Assembly (NCBI GenBank): GCA_030374805.1
Contig: JARGSG010000200.1
Span: 955,810 to 1,019,809, forward strand
Reading direction: 5' to 3'
DNA length: 64,000 nucleotides
From: Gracilaria gracilis
Taxonomy: Eukaryota > Rhodophyta > Florideophyceae > Gracilariales > Gracilariaceae
How positions within the stretch are numbered: the stretch's first letter is position 1; every line of letters begins with the position of its first letter. The notes beneath the pieces were generated by a model that saw only the letters and a list, made by a program, of their open reading frames with translations, was not told where the DNA came from and made no database searches. The translations under genes and the position numbers were made by a program. Positions 53,364 to 64,000 of the stretch are shown here, in pieces.

Positions 53364-55009
53364 ACGGAGTTCGAAAACTAAGAGAGCATGAGGATGCTCT
53401 GTCGAACTCGATTGACATACCTACAATGATTAACGCGTCTGTTGAGCCGGTTATTTGTGCAATGACAGAGGCTGTGTCGAGACTGCAAGTTACTGCGAAC
53501 GAGTCTTGGACTGTACTCAAAGCTGCAACAGAGCAGGAAACTAACAGGGTCATTCATTTTATTCAATCTGAGGTTTGCCCACAGCTTGACAGTGAACGTA
53601 TGCAAGCTTCACATGTGGAAGGGACAAACGCCGAAAAGATATTGAACGCACACAAGGTAGAGAATAATCGTTATATGTTTCAATTGCGAAAGAATCTCGT
53701 TACCTCCTCGACTTCTTGTGTCGATCAATGTCCACTTTGTGCCTTGAAGCCTTGGTTATCTGAACATGTCTCCAATAAGCTTGCCCCAATTCCGTTCGCT
53801 GTCAAGCAAAGTGATGGGAATTATGCCGCGTTTGACAGCATTTACGGAAAGCCTGAAGCAGAAAAGTCCCCAATAGATGCGAAAAGGAGCCTTGCACCGC
53901 GTTCGAACAAGTTATCTATGGCTGGAACGGCTTGTAGAGGTATGATTGAATGCAGCAACTGCGGAAAGCCACGTGGCATGTACTCGAGATACAAGGGTCA
54001 ATTCAAGAAAGCGGAAGACCTATTAGATGCATCAATCGATGATCTCAAGTATATATGCGGTACACGCTTCCTCTTTCCAGACTCCCTCTCAGAAACTCAC
54101 GCACAAAAATTGAAGTAGCACCCCGCAGCCTGTAACGCCAAAGATTCTAGGCAAGCTTTAGATCAACTACGTACTGCGGTATATGTCGAAGGAGAGCTGT
54201 GCTGCGAAGATCAGATAGAAGAAGGTATCTATAACTCACCACATATTAACATTGCTGCAAAGGATGTATGCTGTTTCTGTGGCTTGAAAAACTCAGTGTC
54301 TCGGTAGAACAGAAAGATTTCAACCAAAGAGAATAGCAGTGGTGCTCCTTTGAAATCTCAGTAATCAAGGCCGTTCTGTCGTAAGTGCAGACAAAATAAC
54401 GTTCCTCGGTTCCAAAGGACGCGAAACAGGAAACGACTCTCTGGCGGTGCGTCAAAAGTTTTTGTGAAGAAACCAAAACGCACTAATGATACTTTCATTT
54501 ACCGCAAAGCCAACGACATTGTTTCCTCAGAAACACGTCCAGTAGAAATTGCCTCTTCTTCTGTAACTGTGGGAGAGCCCTCAGCAGGGTTAGATTCAAC
54601 ACATGCAGCACAGTCTGTCTCACCGGGCACGGACGGTGCAAACAGCACTAAAAATGGAAACGCAGAACAGCAGCCCATATACCAGCCTACTGTGACTGCT
54701 GGTTCTGCCGTTCTTACTTTTGCTGCAACAGCCAAAAGAATTTCTGGCGAAGAGACACGGTTTAGACCAATTACTACATCAAGTTCTGTGATGAACAGTG
54801 GTTCAGAATCGTTACTTCCACACGGGAAGTCGTGTGCGGCCGGTATGTCAAATTGTTATTTCGCAAAGCGAGGTATCACCTCAACACCGGCTCACAAGTG
54901 CCAGAACACGAGCTGTCGAAAACTCCCTCTTGGCCTACATAGTCTATGTAATTTGTTACGTACCAACCCCGAGCACTTACCACCTTCTTTAAGAGTGGAA
55001 GATATATAA
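53360..55009 (+). pseudogene. C-terminal Cys-rich half of the transposase, separate frame with three stops
   Basis: Starts at the ATG overlapping the upstream stop (ATGA) and runs to 55009 in one frame with TAG at 54116, TAG at 54305 and TAA at 54362. It encodes paired zinc-binding-type Cys motifs: CVDQCPLC, ECSNCGKPRGMYS, CCFCG, CRKCRQ and CQNTSCRK...LHSLC. In the animal relatives I recall, equivalent motifs follow the catalytic region in the same polypeptide, so this is probably the displaced C-terminus rather than an independent gene. A stop-start ATGA overlap could in principle allow re-initiation. Short introns removing the stops cannot be excluded. Confidence 0.6.
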
Positions 55010-55571
55010 ACTTTGTTTTTGTGTAGCGTACAATGTGTTCAAAATTTTCAAGGGTAGCCATAGAAGCTACTACATAAACGTTGTCTGGCCGTGGTAAATA
55101 GTTTGCTATTCTTGGACATGGTTGTGATATTTTGTTAAGGAGAAGTGTCCCAAAAAACTCTCGCAAAAGCATGGTTAGGTACAAACATGCGTTTGTAACA
55201 ATCATACCTTTGTATCTAACTAAAATCCATCTCAAGTGACATGCATGTTTATTACTTGTTGACCGAATTTTCTTGCCAATGCTACTCTAGCATAGTACTG
55301 CTGCGAAAAAGGTAGAGTTAGCCATAAAGCACATGGAAACTACTATAGATGTAGAAGCTGTTGGTGTTGCCTACAACAAGCAAAACAGCTTTGAAGTATA
55401 TGTGTCTTAGGCTGGATCAGTCTGATATGGTACAGATATTGTTTGTTGAAAGGGTAAAATATGGGGCAGATAAGGTCACCCCCGCATATGACCTTTATAA
55501 GCACATCGGCGTTTCTACCAACAAATCGCACAATTGTAAGCCCACCGACCGACCCAAACTATTTAGAAGCT

Positions 55572-55605
55572 GGAACGGAAACCAACTAATTGAGTTGTGG
55601 TGCCC
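55572..55605 (-). repeat. Right terminal inverted repeat
   Basis: Reverse complement of 50281-50314 with one mismatch; followed by TTA. Confidence 0.92.
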
Positions 55606-55608
55606 TTA

Positions 55609-56791
55609 GGGAGATTCTGGGTATGCAGGGTGACGCCTAACAAAATTAAGCTTATTTGATGGGGACATGATCGAACTTGGAGTCCAAGGGTGACGGATAA
55701 ATTTTGTCTACCTTCCTGGGCAGGGCAAAGTGGAACAGCTTTCAAAAAATCGTTGCAATCAGCTTGAAATCATAATAATTGGTACATTGCTGGACACGTT
55801 TTCTGATTTTTGGCTTTATGTGACTTTTTGGCTTTATTTCGGTATGAGTCTTTTGGATTAGTTTACCGCACTGGCTATTTCGCGTATTGCTGCTCTTAAA
55901 TGGCTAAATTTCTGTTCTTGGGAATAGCAAAAAGCTACATATATGTCACAGTTATGAAACAGCTTGTTCCAAATTACCCTTCAAAAAATTAGTGCACTTT
56001 TTAGCATTTTTTGGCATACCAAAAAGCAACCTATTTTGGTTCAGGTTCGACAGTCTTGTTTGCCCCGGAGTTGCGGAAAAACGCCTCCCAAACAGAAAAA
56101 GAAGATAACACCTGATATCAAATAATATAAAAGTTTGTTTGATAGTCTAAAAAACCAATACTGTTCTACAGAAGTTGACCTTTTTAAGACGATAAAGGTT
56201 TCGATAGTGTACACTTATGCTTATAAATATGGCAAACAATACACGAACAAGACACAAAAATTTTAAATGCATGCTTAAGTATTAAGAATACGAATAATTG
56301 CATTTCCATGTCTTTTTAAAATCTGTACAGATTACGAAACGATAAGTCTTTACCTTAAAAACTATAACGACTCATTTGTTGTTGAGAAGAACTAAAATAT
56401 CACATACAGAGAAAACCATCGTTCTTCCATTGCTTCGAGAGCAAGGCCTTAAATTTTCTAAATAATACAATGCCAATTTATGTCAAACAACATATAACAC
56501 AAAATTTAGTTCAGAACGCGTTTTCACAGAACCAGATACAGAAAAATCTGTAGACTTCTATTTCAAGTTAAACCCACCGACACAATCTTAATGCTTATAA
56601 CAATTCCAAAAGATATTAAACATCGTTTGAATGTATTTTATTATTGAAGAAGCTTGGTTTTTCGTCGGTCCTGTCGAAGTATGATGGTGAAAGCCTCCTG
56701 AGTACATTATCCATTTTAAAAAAGAGTTTTATACATCACATGACGAGAAACAATCAATGTATTAATTGCGACACAGGAACAGAAAAAACCT
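55609..56791. other. AT-rich intergenic region
   Basis: No gene. Short imperfect repeats of TTTTTGGCTTTAT occur at about 55805-55840. It may include the 3' end of the transposon whose transposase is at 56792-57701, but I could not find matching inverted termini. Confidence 0.45.
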
Positions 56792-57701
56792 TTACTCAAA
56801 TACTTCAAAAAGTGGGCTCTCCATCCCAATGATCAACTGAGTAATATTAAGAACAGCAAAAAAACAAGAAGAATGAAAAGAGAGCCTATGACGAAAAAGA
56901 TGTCCAAGTACAAAGAATTGCTTTAAACGACGGTACAAAGATTCATGGCGGGCCCTCACTCGTTTGATAATACCTCGCGATTTTGAAGAAGATACGTTTT
57001 GTTTTCTGATGCATGAAGGTGCTACATACGCTCCATCCGCGATAACTTTCTCTTCCGAGCCGAGCATGCTTTCCAGTTTCATCTGAAATATTTTTAGGTC
57101 TGAAAACGCCCCGCACGGAAACGGACCATAAGCCCATACAATACTTCCCTTTCTGACAGAAACTCCGACCTCATATCGAAGTCCCGCACTGTTGAAATTG
57201 TGGGAAAACCATTTTGGATCAAATGGAGAAGGTTCGTAGATTTGAAAGTCTACGCCGTCAACAGCAAAATGTGCCCTGTCTTCACTGCGTACAATTCTTT
57301 CGGACCAGTGAATCTGGTAAACATATGTTAGTAAATTGAAAGTCTTGAGAGAGTATATGAACATGACATACCAGTTTCATATACGAAATTGCTCGGACCA
57401 CAATATGAACCCATTTTCTCAATGTTTTCTCATCAACTCTCGTTAGAGTACTGTTGACATGTTCCGTTGCATATACTTTAAGGAACATAAATTCCCATAA
57501 CAGGTGATGTGGCTTGGTAGATTTGGGTACAACTGCATCTAGTTTTTCCCAAACAATGTGACATATAGTGGGAGAGACTCCGAAAAGACCTTTAAATGTT
57601 CTTTTTGTGACAGAAGACGACAATAACGAGCTTCCACCAAGAATTTTGTTCCCTTCCACTTCAAACGTTGATTTGGAAACCATTTCTCTTTTAACGTGCA
57701 T
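56792..57701 (-). CDS. IS5/Harbinger-type DDE transposase with intron, 283 aa
   Basis: Exon 1 57372-57701 (ATG 57701), intron 57314-57371 (58 nt, GTATGT...TACTAAC...CAG), exon 2 56792-57313. Exon 1 carries the helix-turn-helix-like TKRTFKGLFGVSPT and the LLWEFMFLKVYATEH block. Exon 2 carries the catalytic domain: Asp in FAVDGVDFQIYEP, the SAGLRYEVGVSV and AYGPFPCGAFSDLKIF blocks, Asp in VIADGAYVAP, and Glu in ARHESLYRRLKQFFVL...FRH. Similar proteins are common in algal genomes. A same-strand frame from ATG 57912 may be an upstream exon (donor near 57760, acceptor TTCGTAGTAG before 57701). No terminal inverted repeats were identified, so an immobile or domesticated copy is possible. Confidence 0.75.
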
Positions 57702-58163
57702 CTACTACGAAGAAGATAGTGGCTGATGACTGCTGCAAAAGACACAGAACATGGGAAATCACACTTTTAGTGCCATCGCAAGGTTGTGAAACTAGCCCTA
57801 CTTCCCTTGACAAGGAATAATCGCCATTACTGTTAGGGTTTTGAATTTGTTGCAGGGCTTCGTCTAGGGACATCGCATGAGATCTATCCTCTACAGCGGA
57901 GATTAAAAGCATCAATGCACCTCTGCCACATATCTTACGTTGGGTCCGTTACAAATGTAAGGACCTCACACTATTATGAAGCTTCAACAAGATTCTACCT
58001 CCCTGCATCAGAGTATTTCACAAAGAAGAGCGCATATAGATTACAAATGACGAAACGAAATTCGACGAATTTCTGTCGTACAAATACCGATAAGGTGTGG
58101 GGTCCGCCTGGTAGAGGGAGCGCGCGAGGGCTCAACCTGAAGGGGAAAAACACACAACCAATA

Positions 58164-58581
58164 TGGTAGTAGGGCACCTGAAACCCGCAGGGGCAAACGG
58201 CGGGGCAACTAGTCTAGACCGTGTAGGTGTACGGTAGTAGACGTCGACGCGCGGTAAAACCTGAATAGTAATAGAGTAGCAAGTGACCAAGATGGTATAG
58301 TTACTGCCCTAGTGGTGCCTGACTTTACAATACCCGAGGGGGAAGGCGAGGTGCACCACAATATATACAAGGTGCACCGACGCCGATCTCCCATGCGGGC
58401 ATGACGTCATCGGCTGTGCCCATGACCTACTGTCATGGGCCAGCAATGCTAAACTATCCTAGACTATAAATTAGAAATTAGAAATTATAAAATACAGAAT
58501 ACCAATTGGGTACAGTGCAGCCAGCAAGGCGCACCAGTAGACCCACGTGGCACCAACCCATTGAGGTCTCATTGTACTACA
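58164..58581 (-). repeat. Candidate 3' LTR of element F
   Basis: Plus strand starts TGGTAGTAGG and ends GTACTACA. On the minus strand it contains a TGACGTCA palindrome, a TATA-like TGTATATATTG about 50 nt later, and a hairpin with 9-bp arms (GCCCATGAC/GTCATGGGC, 58418-58440). No second copy is in the window to confirm it. Confidence 0.4.
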
Positions 58582-59159
58582 GACCCCCTTCCTACCCTGA
58601 GCCACGCCCTCGTGGCTCCTAGATCCTTTCACCAAGTCGGTTGCATCGTCGTACCAATTTGGTCCCTGTCGCAGCCTTCGTGCCATCTCACGCCGTGCGT
58701 CGCGTCGGTTCGGCATCACCGAACGCACTCTGTTCACCACCTTGGTCATCACCGATTGCGGCTCTATCCACCTCTTTGGTTATCACAGACAGCAGCCTAT
58801 TCGCTCCCATTTGTAGTTTGGGCGCGACGCGCGCCCATTGCATACCTCCAAGGTTCTGCCTTTTTGGCTGCCCGGCTTGGACCCTTTTACCGTGTCGGTA
58901 TACCCAGTGGGGGTGGCGGGTTGCCCCTTCGAGCTCGTGTGGGCACTGTACCGTGAAGGATTTTGGCGCCCACTTGGTTGCGGCGTGTCTCTCTGTCCCT
59001 TCGAGGTTCGAGTACCAACCCTTCGAGGCATTGCCGTTGACTCCATCGAGGTTGTTCCACCGTTATCCCTTCTGGTTACCTTCGCACCCCTTTGCGGTTT
59101 GTCTACGCGGGCTCGCGCCACCGTGGCTTTTCGTCCGACCGACAAGGTTGAATCCGTTT

Positions 59160-61419
59160 ATGGTGACCCCCGATCCTTATCTGAACCACATGGGTAGCCC
59201 TGGTACCAGCGTGCGGGCTCGCACCCGTAGCGGTACACGGCGATTGTCGGTTCCCCATGTTGGTCAATCGGACGCGGTAACCTCAGGGGACGGCGCGCCA
59301 TCGGCGACCAATGCCGATACCTTAATGGTTGAACCAGCATGGGGCCCCGAACGGGTGGAGGTTTTGAGCAACAGCTCTAGTGACTCACCCATTGTGGATA
59401 AAAAGCCGATTCGCTTCACCCCTGCGGTCGAATGCTCGCCGTCTCAACCACTCCCTCACGGTACTCATCACACCATGTCGGGTGCCGGTCCCTCGCGCGG
59501 CCGCGGAAGCGGCATTGCCAAATCTGGTTCTCGGGGTGCTGCTTTGTACCATTCCCGCATCCAAACTGGTTTTCGGAGCCAGCCGGTTCCGTCTTCCTCA
59601 AATCAACCTCAAGGGATTCACGAAGTGATCCGGGACCCGTATGGTCCGGAGCCCGAGATTCCTCGTGGTATTTCCTATTATGGTTTGGAGCCGTTCACCA
59701 CGGCCGACTGGAACGTTTCCCAACATGGTACCTTCGGGGTCGATCCAAGAATGGTGTCGCAAGCGACGCTGTACCGTCGGAACTGGCCAGTGGCGCCGGG
59801 GAACACATCGCTTCCCGGCGTCTTGCGCCGTCCGACTTTGGATACCTACTTGGGTTTGTTTCGTTGGGATTGCGAGCGTCTCCGCTCCGTCCCCCAAACG
59901 CTCCACCGTCGGGATAAGGAATCTCAACCTCGTCAGGGTCGGGTGGAGTGCTATGACAGCCGCCAGCGACACACACCAATGAGGTATTTCATCCCCCCGC
60001 TTTATCCCAGCGATCTGCCGTATGTTCGTATTGAACCGGAGCTCCATTATTACCGACGTCTGGTTGTGAAGATCTGTCAGTACGACTCCCTTCCGCAGCA
60101 GTACCTTCCGGCTTCACCACATTTGGTTTGCTTCGATAGGCCTTACAATACCATCCATTGGGCTAACCGTCGTAGGTGGGGGGTGGATGCTGCCACCGAG
60201 GCTCGCATTCGCACCCGGTCCAGCTTCAACCGCGTCACGCATGGGTTCCATAATGTGGAGTTCTTCTCACAACCTAATAAGGGAAGAACCTCTTGGTATG
60301 TGGCCCGACCTGAATGGTGGAATGCCTATGAGGTACCGATGTCGCTTAGCGTCCCAACCCCACCGGTATTGGCTTACTTCGGGAGCTACATCACCCGTAA
60401 CCACGATCGGTATTACCTCATTTGGTCGATTGCCCTCGCGGAATGGGCCGTATTGGTGGCCATCTTGGCTCTGCAGGCTGCCCGTGACGGTATTGACTGG
60501 GATTGTCGTTCTCGAGAAGCCGAGATTTACCGTGACGGTGTGCAACCTCCTGGTCGCATGTTCTTCATTCCCCCGAGGGTCATTCGCGACATTCGCCTAT
60601 TTGGAATCGGAACCATTGTGGCAGGTACGGACTACTCTATTGAGCAGCTGGAATCGTTGCTTACCCAAGTGGAGAGTTTCCCGTGGGGAGCCAAGCAGGG
60701 GTGGGGAGGTTTTCGATCCGGTGTCCTGGAAGGTTGTATCCCGCGCGGAGCAGCGCTATCCCGGGGCTCCGACCGATCAGGGACCCCCAGGGAGTCCCGA
60801 GCCATTCCCAACCGTGGTGGAATCGCCAGCAGCTACCCCTGTGGTCACTTCAGCGCCTACTCCCGCTCCAGAGGGACGCGATACGCCTGCCCATACTGGT
60901 GTCACTCCTCTTCTCCCTAGTACCACAAGGGTTGATGGGCCTCCGCGGGCTATCCTCGGGGGTGTTATGGCTGCGGCTGCGGCGCCTGTCCCCTCTCAGG
61001 TGGACTCCCAGGCCATTTCAGGTTTAATGGCTCGGGTGCGCCAAGCCTGTGTGGTGAACTTCCAGCGGGCGGGTCCTACCTCTGTGGTCGAAGCTCTTAC
61101 CCTTCTGGAAAGCATCCTGCCTCGTCATGCGCAGTACATGCGATCCTTTTCCCAAATTGGTGAGTTCCGGAATCGCTTCCAGGTCGAGCTCTACCAGATG
61201 GCTACCAACCAGGTGGCAGGCCTAGCGACAGCCATGGGCCCGACGCCTACAAACCCTTTGGAGGATCCCCTATTTGGTGCTAGCCTGAACCCCGGCCTTC
61301 TAGCCGCTCCGCAGGCTCCTCTCCACATCGGGTCGTCGGCACCCTCCGTCGGTTGCGCAGGCGAGCGCGCCACCTCCGATGGGTGCCGACGTGATGCCAG
61401 GCGTCAGCGTGCCTACTAG
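59160..61419 (+). pseudogene. Long plus-strand frame of unknown type within element F, one frameshift
   Basis: From ATG 59160 (another at 59475, MSGAGPSRGRG) one frame runs to about 60700, where the coding signal moves to the next frame (GGEVFDPVSWKV...) and continues to TAG 61417, about 750 residues in all. The N-terminal part is Ser/Pro/Gly-rich. The middle has many Tyr/Trp/Arg (RYFIPPLYPSDLPYVRIEPE; YYLIWSIALAEWAVLVAILA, one hydrophobic helix). The C-terminal part is Pro/Ala-rich, then helical (TSVVEALTLLESILPRHAQY). I recognise no domain. Third-position GC bias and the clean frame of about 1.5 kb support a real coding past. It is antisense to the gypsy pol. Confidence 0.5.
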
Positions 61420-62577
61420 TACCCCCGTGGGTCATGGTAGCGCGCCTAGCCAGGCTCCAGGCCAGGCTCATCTCTTCTAGCCTTGGCCGGGAGCCCATCA
61501 GAACACCACTCCGGGTCGGGGATCCTCAGCTGGAGGCTCCTCGGGGCCTCACTTTGCCACTCACCCATCAGGTTGATTGTCGTATCCACTTGGGTCTGTG
61601 CTTGAGCCACGTTGCTCCTGCCTCCCTATTGGTGTTACTCTTCAAGTAAACTTAGATGTTATGCGTTTCCATGGTAGGTTCCAGTTTCCTTTGAGGTGCG
61701 GTGCGTAGCAAGGGAGGAAGCTCGAAAACAGCTCCCCCTTCCTTAGCTCTGCGCATCTCCAATTAGGTTTTGAAACTCCCCTCCCCCCCCCCTTAGACCA
61801 GCGTACCACGATGGGTGACGGTTAATTCCGCGTAGGTAAGTTCCAGGAGGTGACTTAGCTCCATTCTGAGCCATTTTGGTGCTCGTAGTATGGTTCACCA
61901 CGTTGGTACTTCGATGCGCCTTCGTACGGCGCAGCGAGCGGTTTCGCCTTCCCATAGGGTAAAATGTTGTGCCACGCGCTTGCGCGCGGTGGCCAGCAAT
62001 GTACCCGGATTGGTCTGCATGGCCTCTCACCATGCATGGGCGCACGTGCGGTGTTTCACCCTGGAGGTTACTTGCAAGGCGAATCAAAATATTTGACCGG
62101 AAAATTACCCCTCCATATGGTAGTGAAAACGCAGAAAACCCTTTTGGTCTGTATCTCGAGAACCAAGGGGTTTCAGAGGCTGGGAATGGCCGATTCGGGA
62201 GCGCGGCACGGTCAAAATACTTAGATTTTTTGACCATGCCGTTGCTCGCTCCCTACACACAATAGTGTAAACCGAATCGGTTACTCCGCACGGCGCGCCA
62301 CGAGAAGCGCGCGTATGCCTCGTCAAATAAAAAGATACAATTTTTTGAATGTTTCCACCGTGCGGGTTCGCGCGCGTGCCGCGCACGTGCATGGCGCGTG
62401 TGTAACGGCGCGTGTACAACGGGGCGTCCGTCTGTAGCGCTACCGCTCCTTAGACGTACCCTCATGGAATGCTTCCTTCTGGTTGTACCTTCCCGGTGAG
62501 CGTCCGAACCGACTTTGGTACTCCTCATTACCATGTGCTTTTCCCCCTTCCTTGGGGGACTGCATTACCTCTAAGGT
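61420..62577. other. Non-coding stretch between plus-strand frame and gypsy pol
   Basis: No gene supported. It contains pyrimidine tracts (CTCCCCCTTCC near 61733; CTCCCCTCCCCCCCCCC near 61783; TTTTCCCCCTTCC near 62540) that are polypurine tracts on the gypsy coding strand. Confidence 0.5.
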
Positions 62578-64000
62578 TTACCCATCATTCGGCATGTCCT
62601 CTCCTTTGCGGTTCCAGTAGCTTACCCTGAAATGGTGTGGTATGGCTGAGGGCGGCTCAGCAGTGTCACCATCGGCGCCCCAGCCATACCAACGTACGGT
62701 GTACTTTAGACCATCTGGGGTACGGCGGTGACCTACCAGGCGTTCCACTGGGAACTCATTAGAGACCTGGGCTGGTATCGTTTCACCACTTTGGTTTAGA
62801 TGAGCATCGGTACCACTAGGGGTAGGTGTTTCCTCTGAAGGAGCAACCGTAATCCCCGCAGGTGGTACGTAGTCTGGGTCGTCACCCTGTGCGTCATCAT
62901 TAACCTCGATGGGTGTCCCGTCTTCCCGGGGCTGAGTCCTCAGGGCAACCGCTTGTGGGTCACGCGCGGATTCTCCGCGTTCCTTCCTGGACTGAACCGT
63001 TTGAGGTGCAACCGTGATTCGGTCAATAGAGATTGTATTCTCTACACCATCTTGGTTCACCGTTACCGTGTGGTCGGTCGACCGAATTACCTTGAAAGGT
63101 CCCGATGATTTCGGAAGAAGCTTAGAATTGATATCTCTATCAATAGCTTCATCATCAGCTTCATCACCCGGTCGTGGTTTAGCTCCTTTCGGAGGGTGGT
63201 CAATAAAGACATATTGACCCGGCGTAGCCGTTACCACCTGGGTTACCTTACGGTCGTAGTCCTCCTTGTACCGCTTCTGGGAGGCTGTGAGCTTGCTCTC
63301 AGCATACTTGAGAGCACGTCTCAACCTCAAAAGGGTTATTCCGTTTGACCTGTGACGGTGTGAGCGCTCCGGCGGCTTCTTGTCCTAATGGGTCCCCTTC
63401 CACAACAATACCTGGTGGGTGTCTTGACAGTATTAGATCGAACGGCGTAGTTTGCGTCGCTCGATGAACCTGAAGGTTATATGCATATGTCAAGGGCTGC
63501 ACGAGCTCGTCCCAACCAGTTTGGTGTTCTTCCGTATAATGTCGCAGCCTAGATACCAGTGTTCGGTTAAAGCGCTCCACTTGCCCATTCGTTTGCGGAT
63601 GGTAGGCAGTAGTGAAGTAGTGCTTAATTCCCAAGAGGTTACAAACAGCTTCAAAGAACTTCGAAGCTAAGTTCGAACCACTGTCGGTAAGTAGATAAAG
63701 CGGTGCACCATACGGGTAGATCCAATTGTTCCAGAACGCCACCGCGAGGGTCGTCGATTTCGTGTCCTTCAAGGGTATCGCTCGCGTGAGCTTCGAGAAC
63801 CTGTCGGTGATTACGATGATGTACTGGCATCCCCTTGTGGTTTTTGGTATGGACCCAGAAGGTCTATTGCGACGAACTCGAGAGGACCCGCTGCAGGGAA
63901 TAACTTCAAGTATTTCCTGTGCTTCCGGAGACCTCCACGGGTACGTACGCAAGATTCACATTGACCTACAAAGGTATATATATCATTAGCCATATGAGGA
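62578..64000 (-). pseudogene. Ty3/gypsy integrase and chromodomain-like C-terminus, frameshifted, partial
   Basis: From the right edge: integrase zinc-binding end (CESCVRTRGGLRKH, about 63960), core with Asp in AIDLLGPY (about 63870), a frameshift at about 63840, then VITDRFSKLTRAIP, Asp in LLTDSGSNLASKFF (about 63690) and Glu in TNGQVERFNRTL (about 63580). A second frameshift at about 63325 leads to ASQKRYKEDYDRKV, a GPF-type region (SSGPFKVIRSTDHTVTV) and an acidic linker. The end is a chromodomain-like VERLVGHRRTPDGLKYTVRWYGW...IPHHFRVSYWNR (62600-62720), stop at 62578. It is a different lineage from the Ty3 copies at 15363 and 46950. Confidence 0.85.

Larger units (their letters stand above)
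50281..55605 (+). mobile_element. TIR DNA transposon with TTA target duplication, 5.3 kb
   Basis: Inverted termini 50281-50314 and 55572-55605 match over 34 bp with one mismatch, start GGGCACCACAACTCAATTAG. Both are flanked by TTA (50278-50280; 55606-55608). A 3-bp TTA duplication is typical of PIF/Harbinger, but the encoded protein is of a different DDE-like type. The element starts 83 bp after the stop of the membrane-protein gene. The near-perfect TIRs suggest it is not very old, while the 3' half of the coding region has in-frame stops. Confidence 0.88.
58164..64000 (-). mobile_element. Ty3/gypsy element F (3' part), running off the right edge
   Basis: The minus strand carries integrase and a chromodomain-like C-terminus (62578-64000). 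Leftward lies about 4 kb holding a long plus-strand frame, then a minus-strand polypurine tract (GGGTAGGAAGGGGGTC, 58582-58597) abutting a 418-bp block with TG...CA ends (58164-58581) that I take as the 3' LTR. The 5' LTR and most of pol lie beyond the window. The left boundary is therefore a hypothesis; other purine tracts at about 61735-61745 and 62540-62555 could mark a closer LTR. Confidence 0.5.

Noticed and set aside
58641..59159. Upstream extension of the plus-strand frame in element F
   Set aside because: No ATG in frame before 59160, and composition is less protein-like; it is treated as leader.

Overview
This is eukaryotic nuclear DNA. Evidence: spliceosomal introns of 58-81 nt with GT...AG ends, TATA boxes 50-130 nt upstream of start codons, LTR retrotransposons of both the Ty1/copia and Ty3/gypsy classes, and TIR DNA transposons. 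A nuclear gene for a one-helix chlorophyll-binding (HLIP/OHP) protein with a transit-peptide-like N-terminus shows that the organism has a plastid. Short, intron-poor genes in a sea of LTR elements fit a multicellular red alga such as Chondrus, but that assignment is inference.

Layout. 1-2.4 kb: 5' part (candidate LTR plus gag) of a minus-strand retroelement that runs off the left edge. 2.6-14.3 kb: mostly host DNA, with a small hydrophobic protein (2768-2983), an unrecognised 616-aa protein whose 3' end was replaced by a solo LTR (4338-6393), a C2H2/C2HC zinc-finger gene with an in-frame stop next to a decayed tandem paralogue (8905-10334), and a secreted beta-propeller protein (12301-14304). 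14.8-26.0 kb: an old copia element (A, 5-bp target duplication GAAAA) that itself contains a full Ty3/gypsy chromovirus-like element, a 952-bp TRIM-like element and a solo LTR, each with its own target duplication. 26-34 kb: host DNA with a secreted cysteine-rich cationic peptide (28210-28482), a tRNA-like sequence, a three-exon secreted/membrane Cys-rich protein and the HLIP gene. 34.0-40.4 kb: a very young copia element (C; the two LTRs look identical). 40.6-50.2 kb: two divergent, paralogous multi-pass membrane protein genes split by copia element B, whose LTR in turn holds a 5'-truncated Ty3 copy. 50.3-55.6 kb: a DNA transposon with 34-bp TIRs and TTA target duplications carrying a large DDE-like transposase. 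56.8-57.9 kb: an intron-containing IS5/Harbinger-type transposase gene. 58.2 kb to the right edge: a minus-strand Ty3/gypsy element with an unusual long open frame on the opposite strand between pol and its presumed 3' LTR.

The host genes do not form a pathway. Their common theme is repeated interruption by transposition: a solo LTR supplies the stop codon of one gene, and a nested element sits in the shared promoter of the membrane-protein pair. The insertion order can be read from LTR divergence (A oldest at about 12 percent, then TRIM and Ty3 at 3-4 percent, B at about 2 percent, C at 0). Coordinates of element ends come from TG...CA termini and matching target-site duplications read by eye; protein families are named from motifs only, without any database search.
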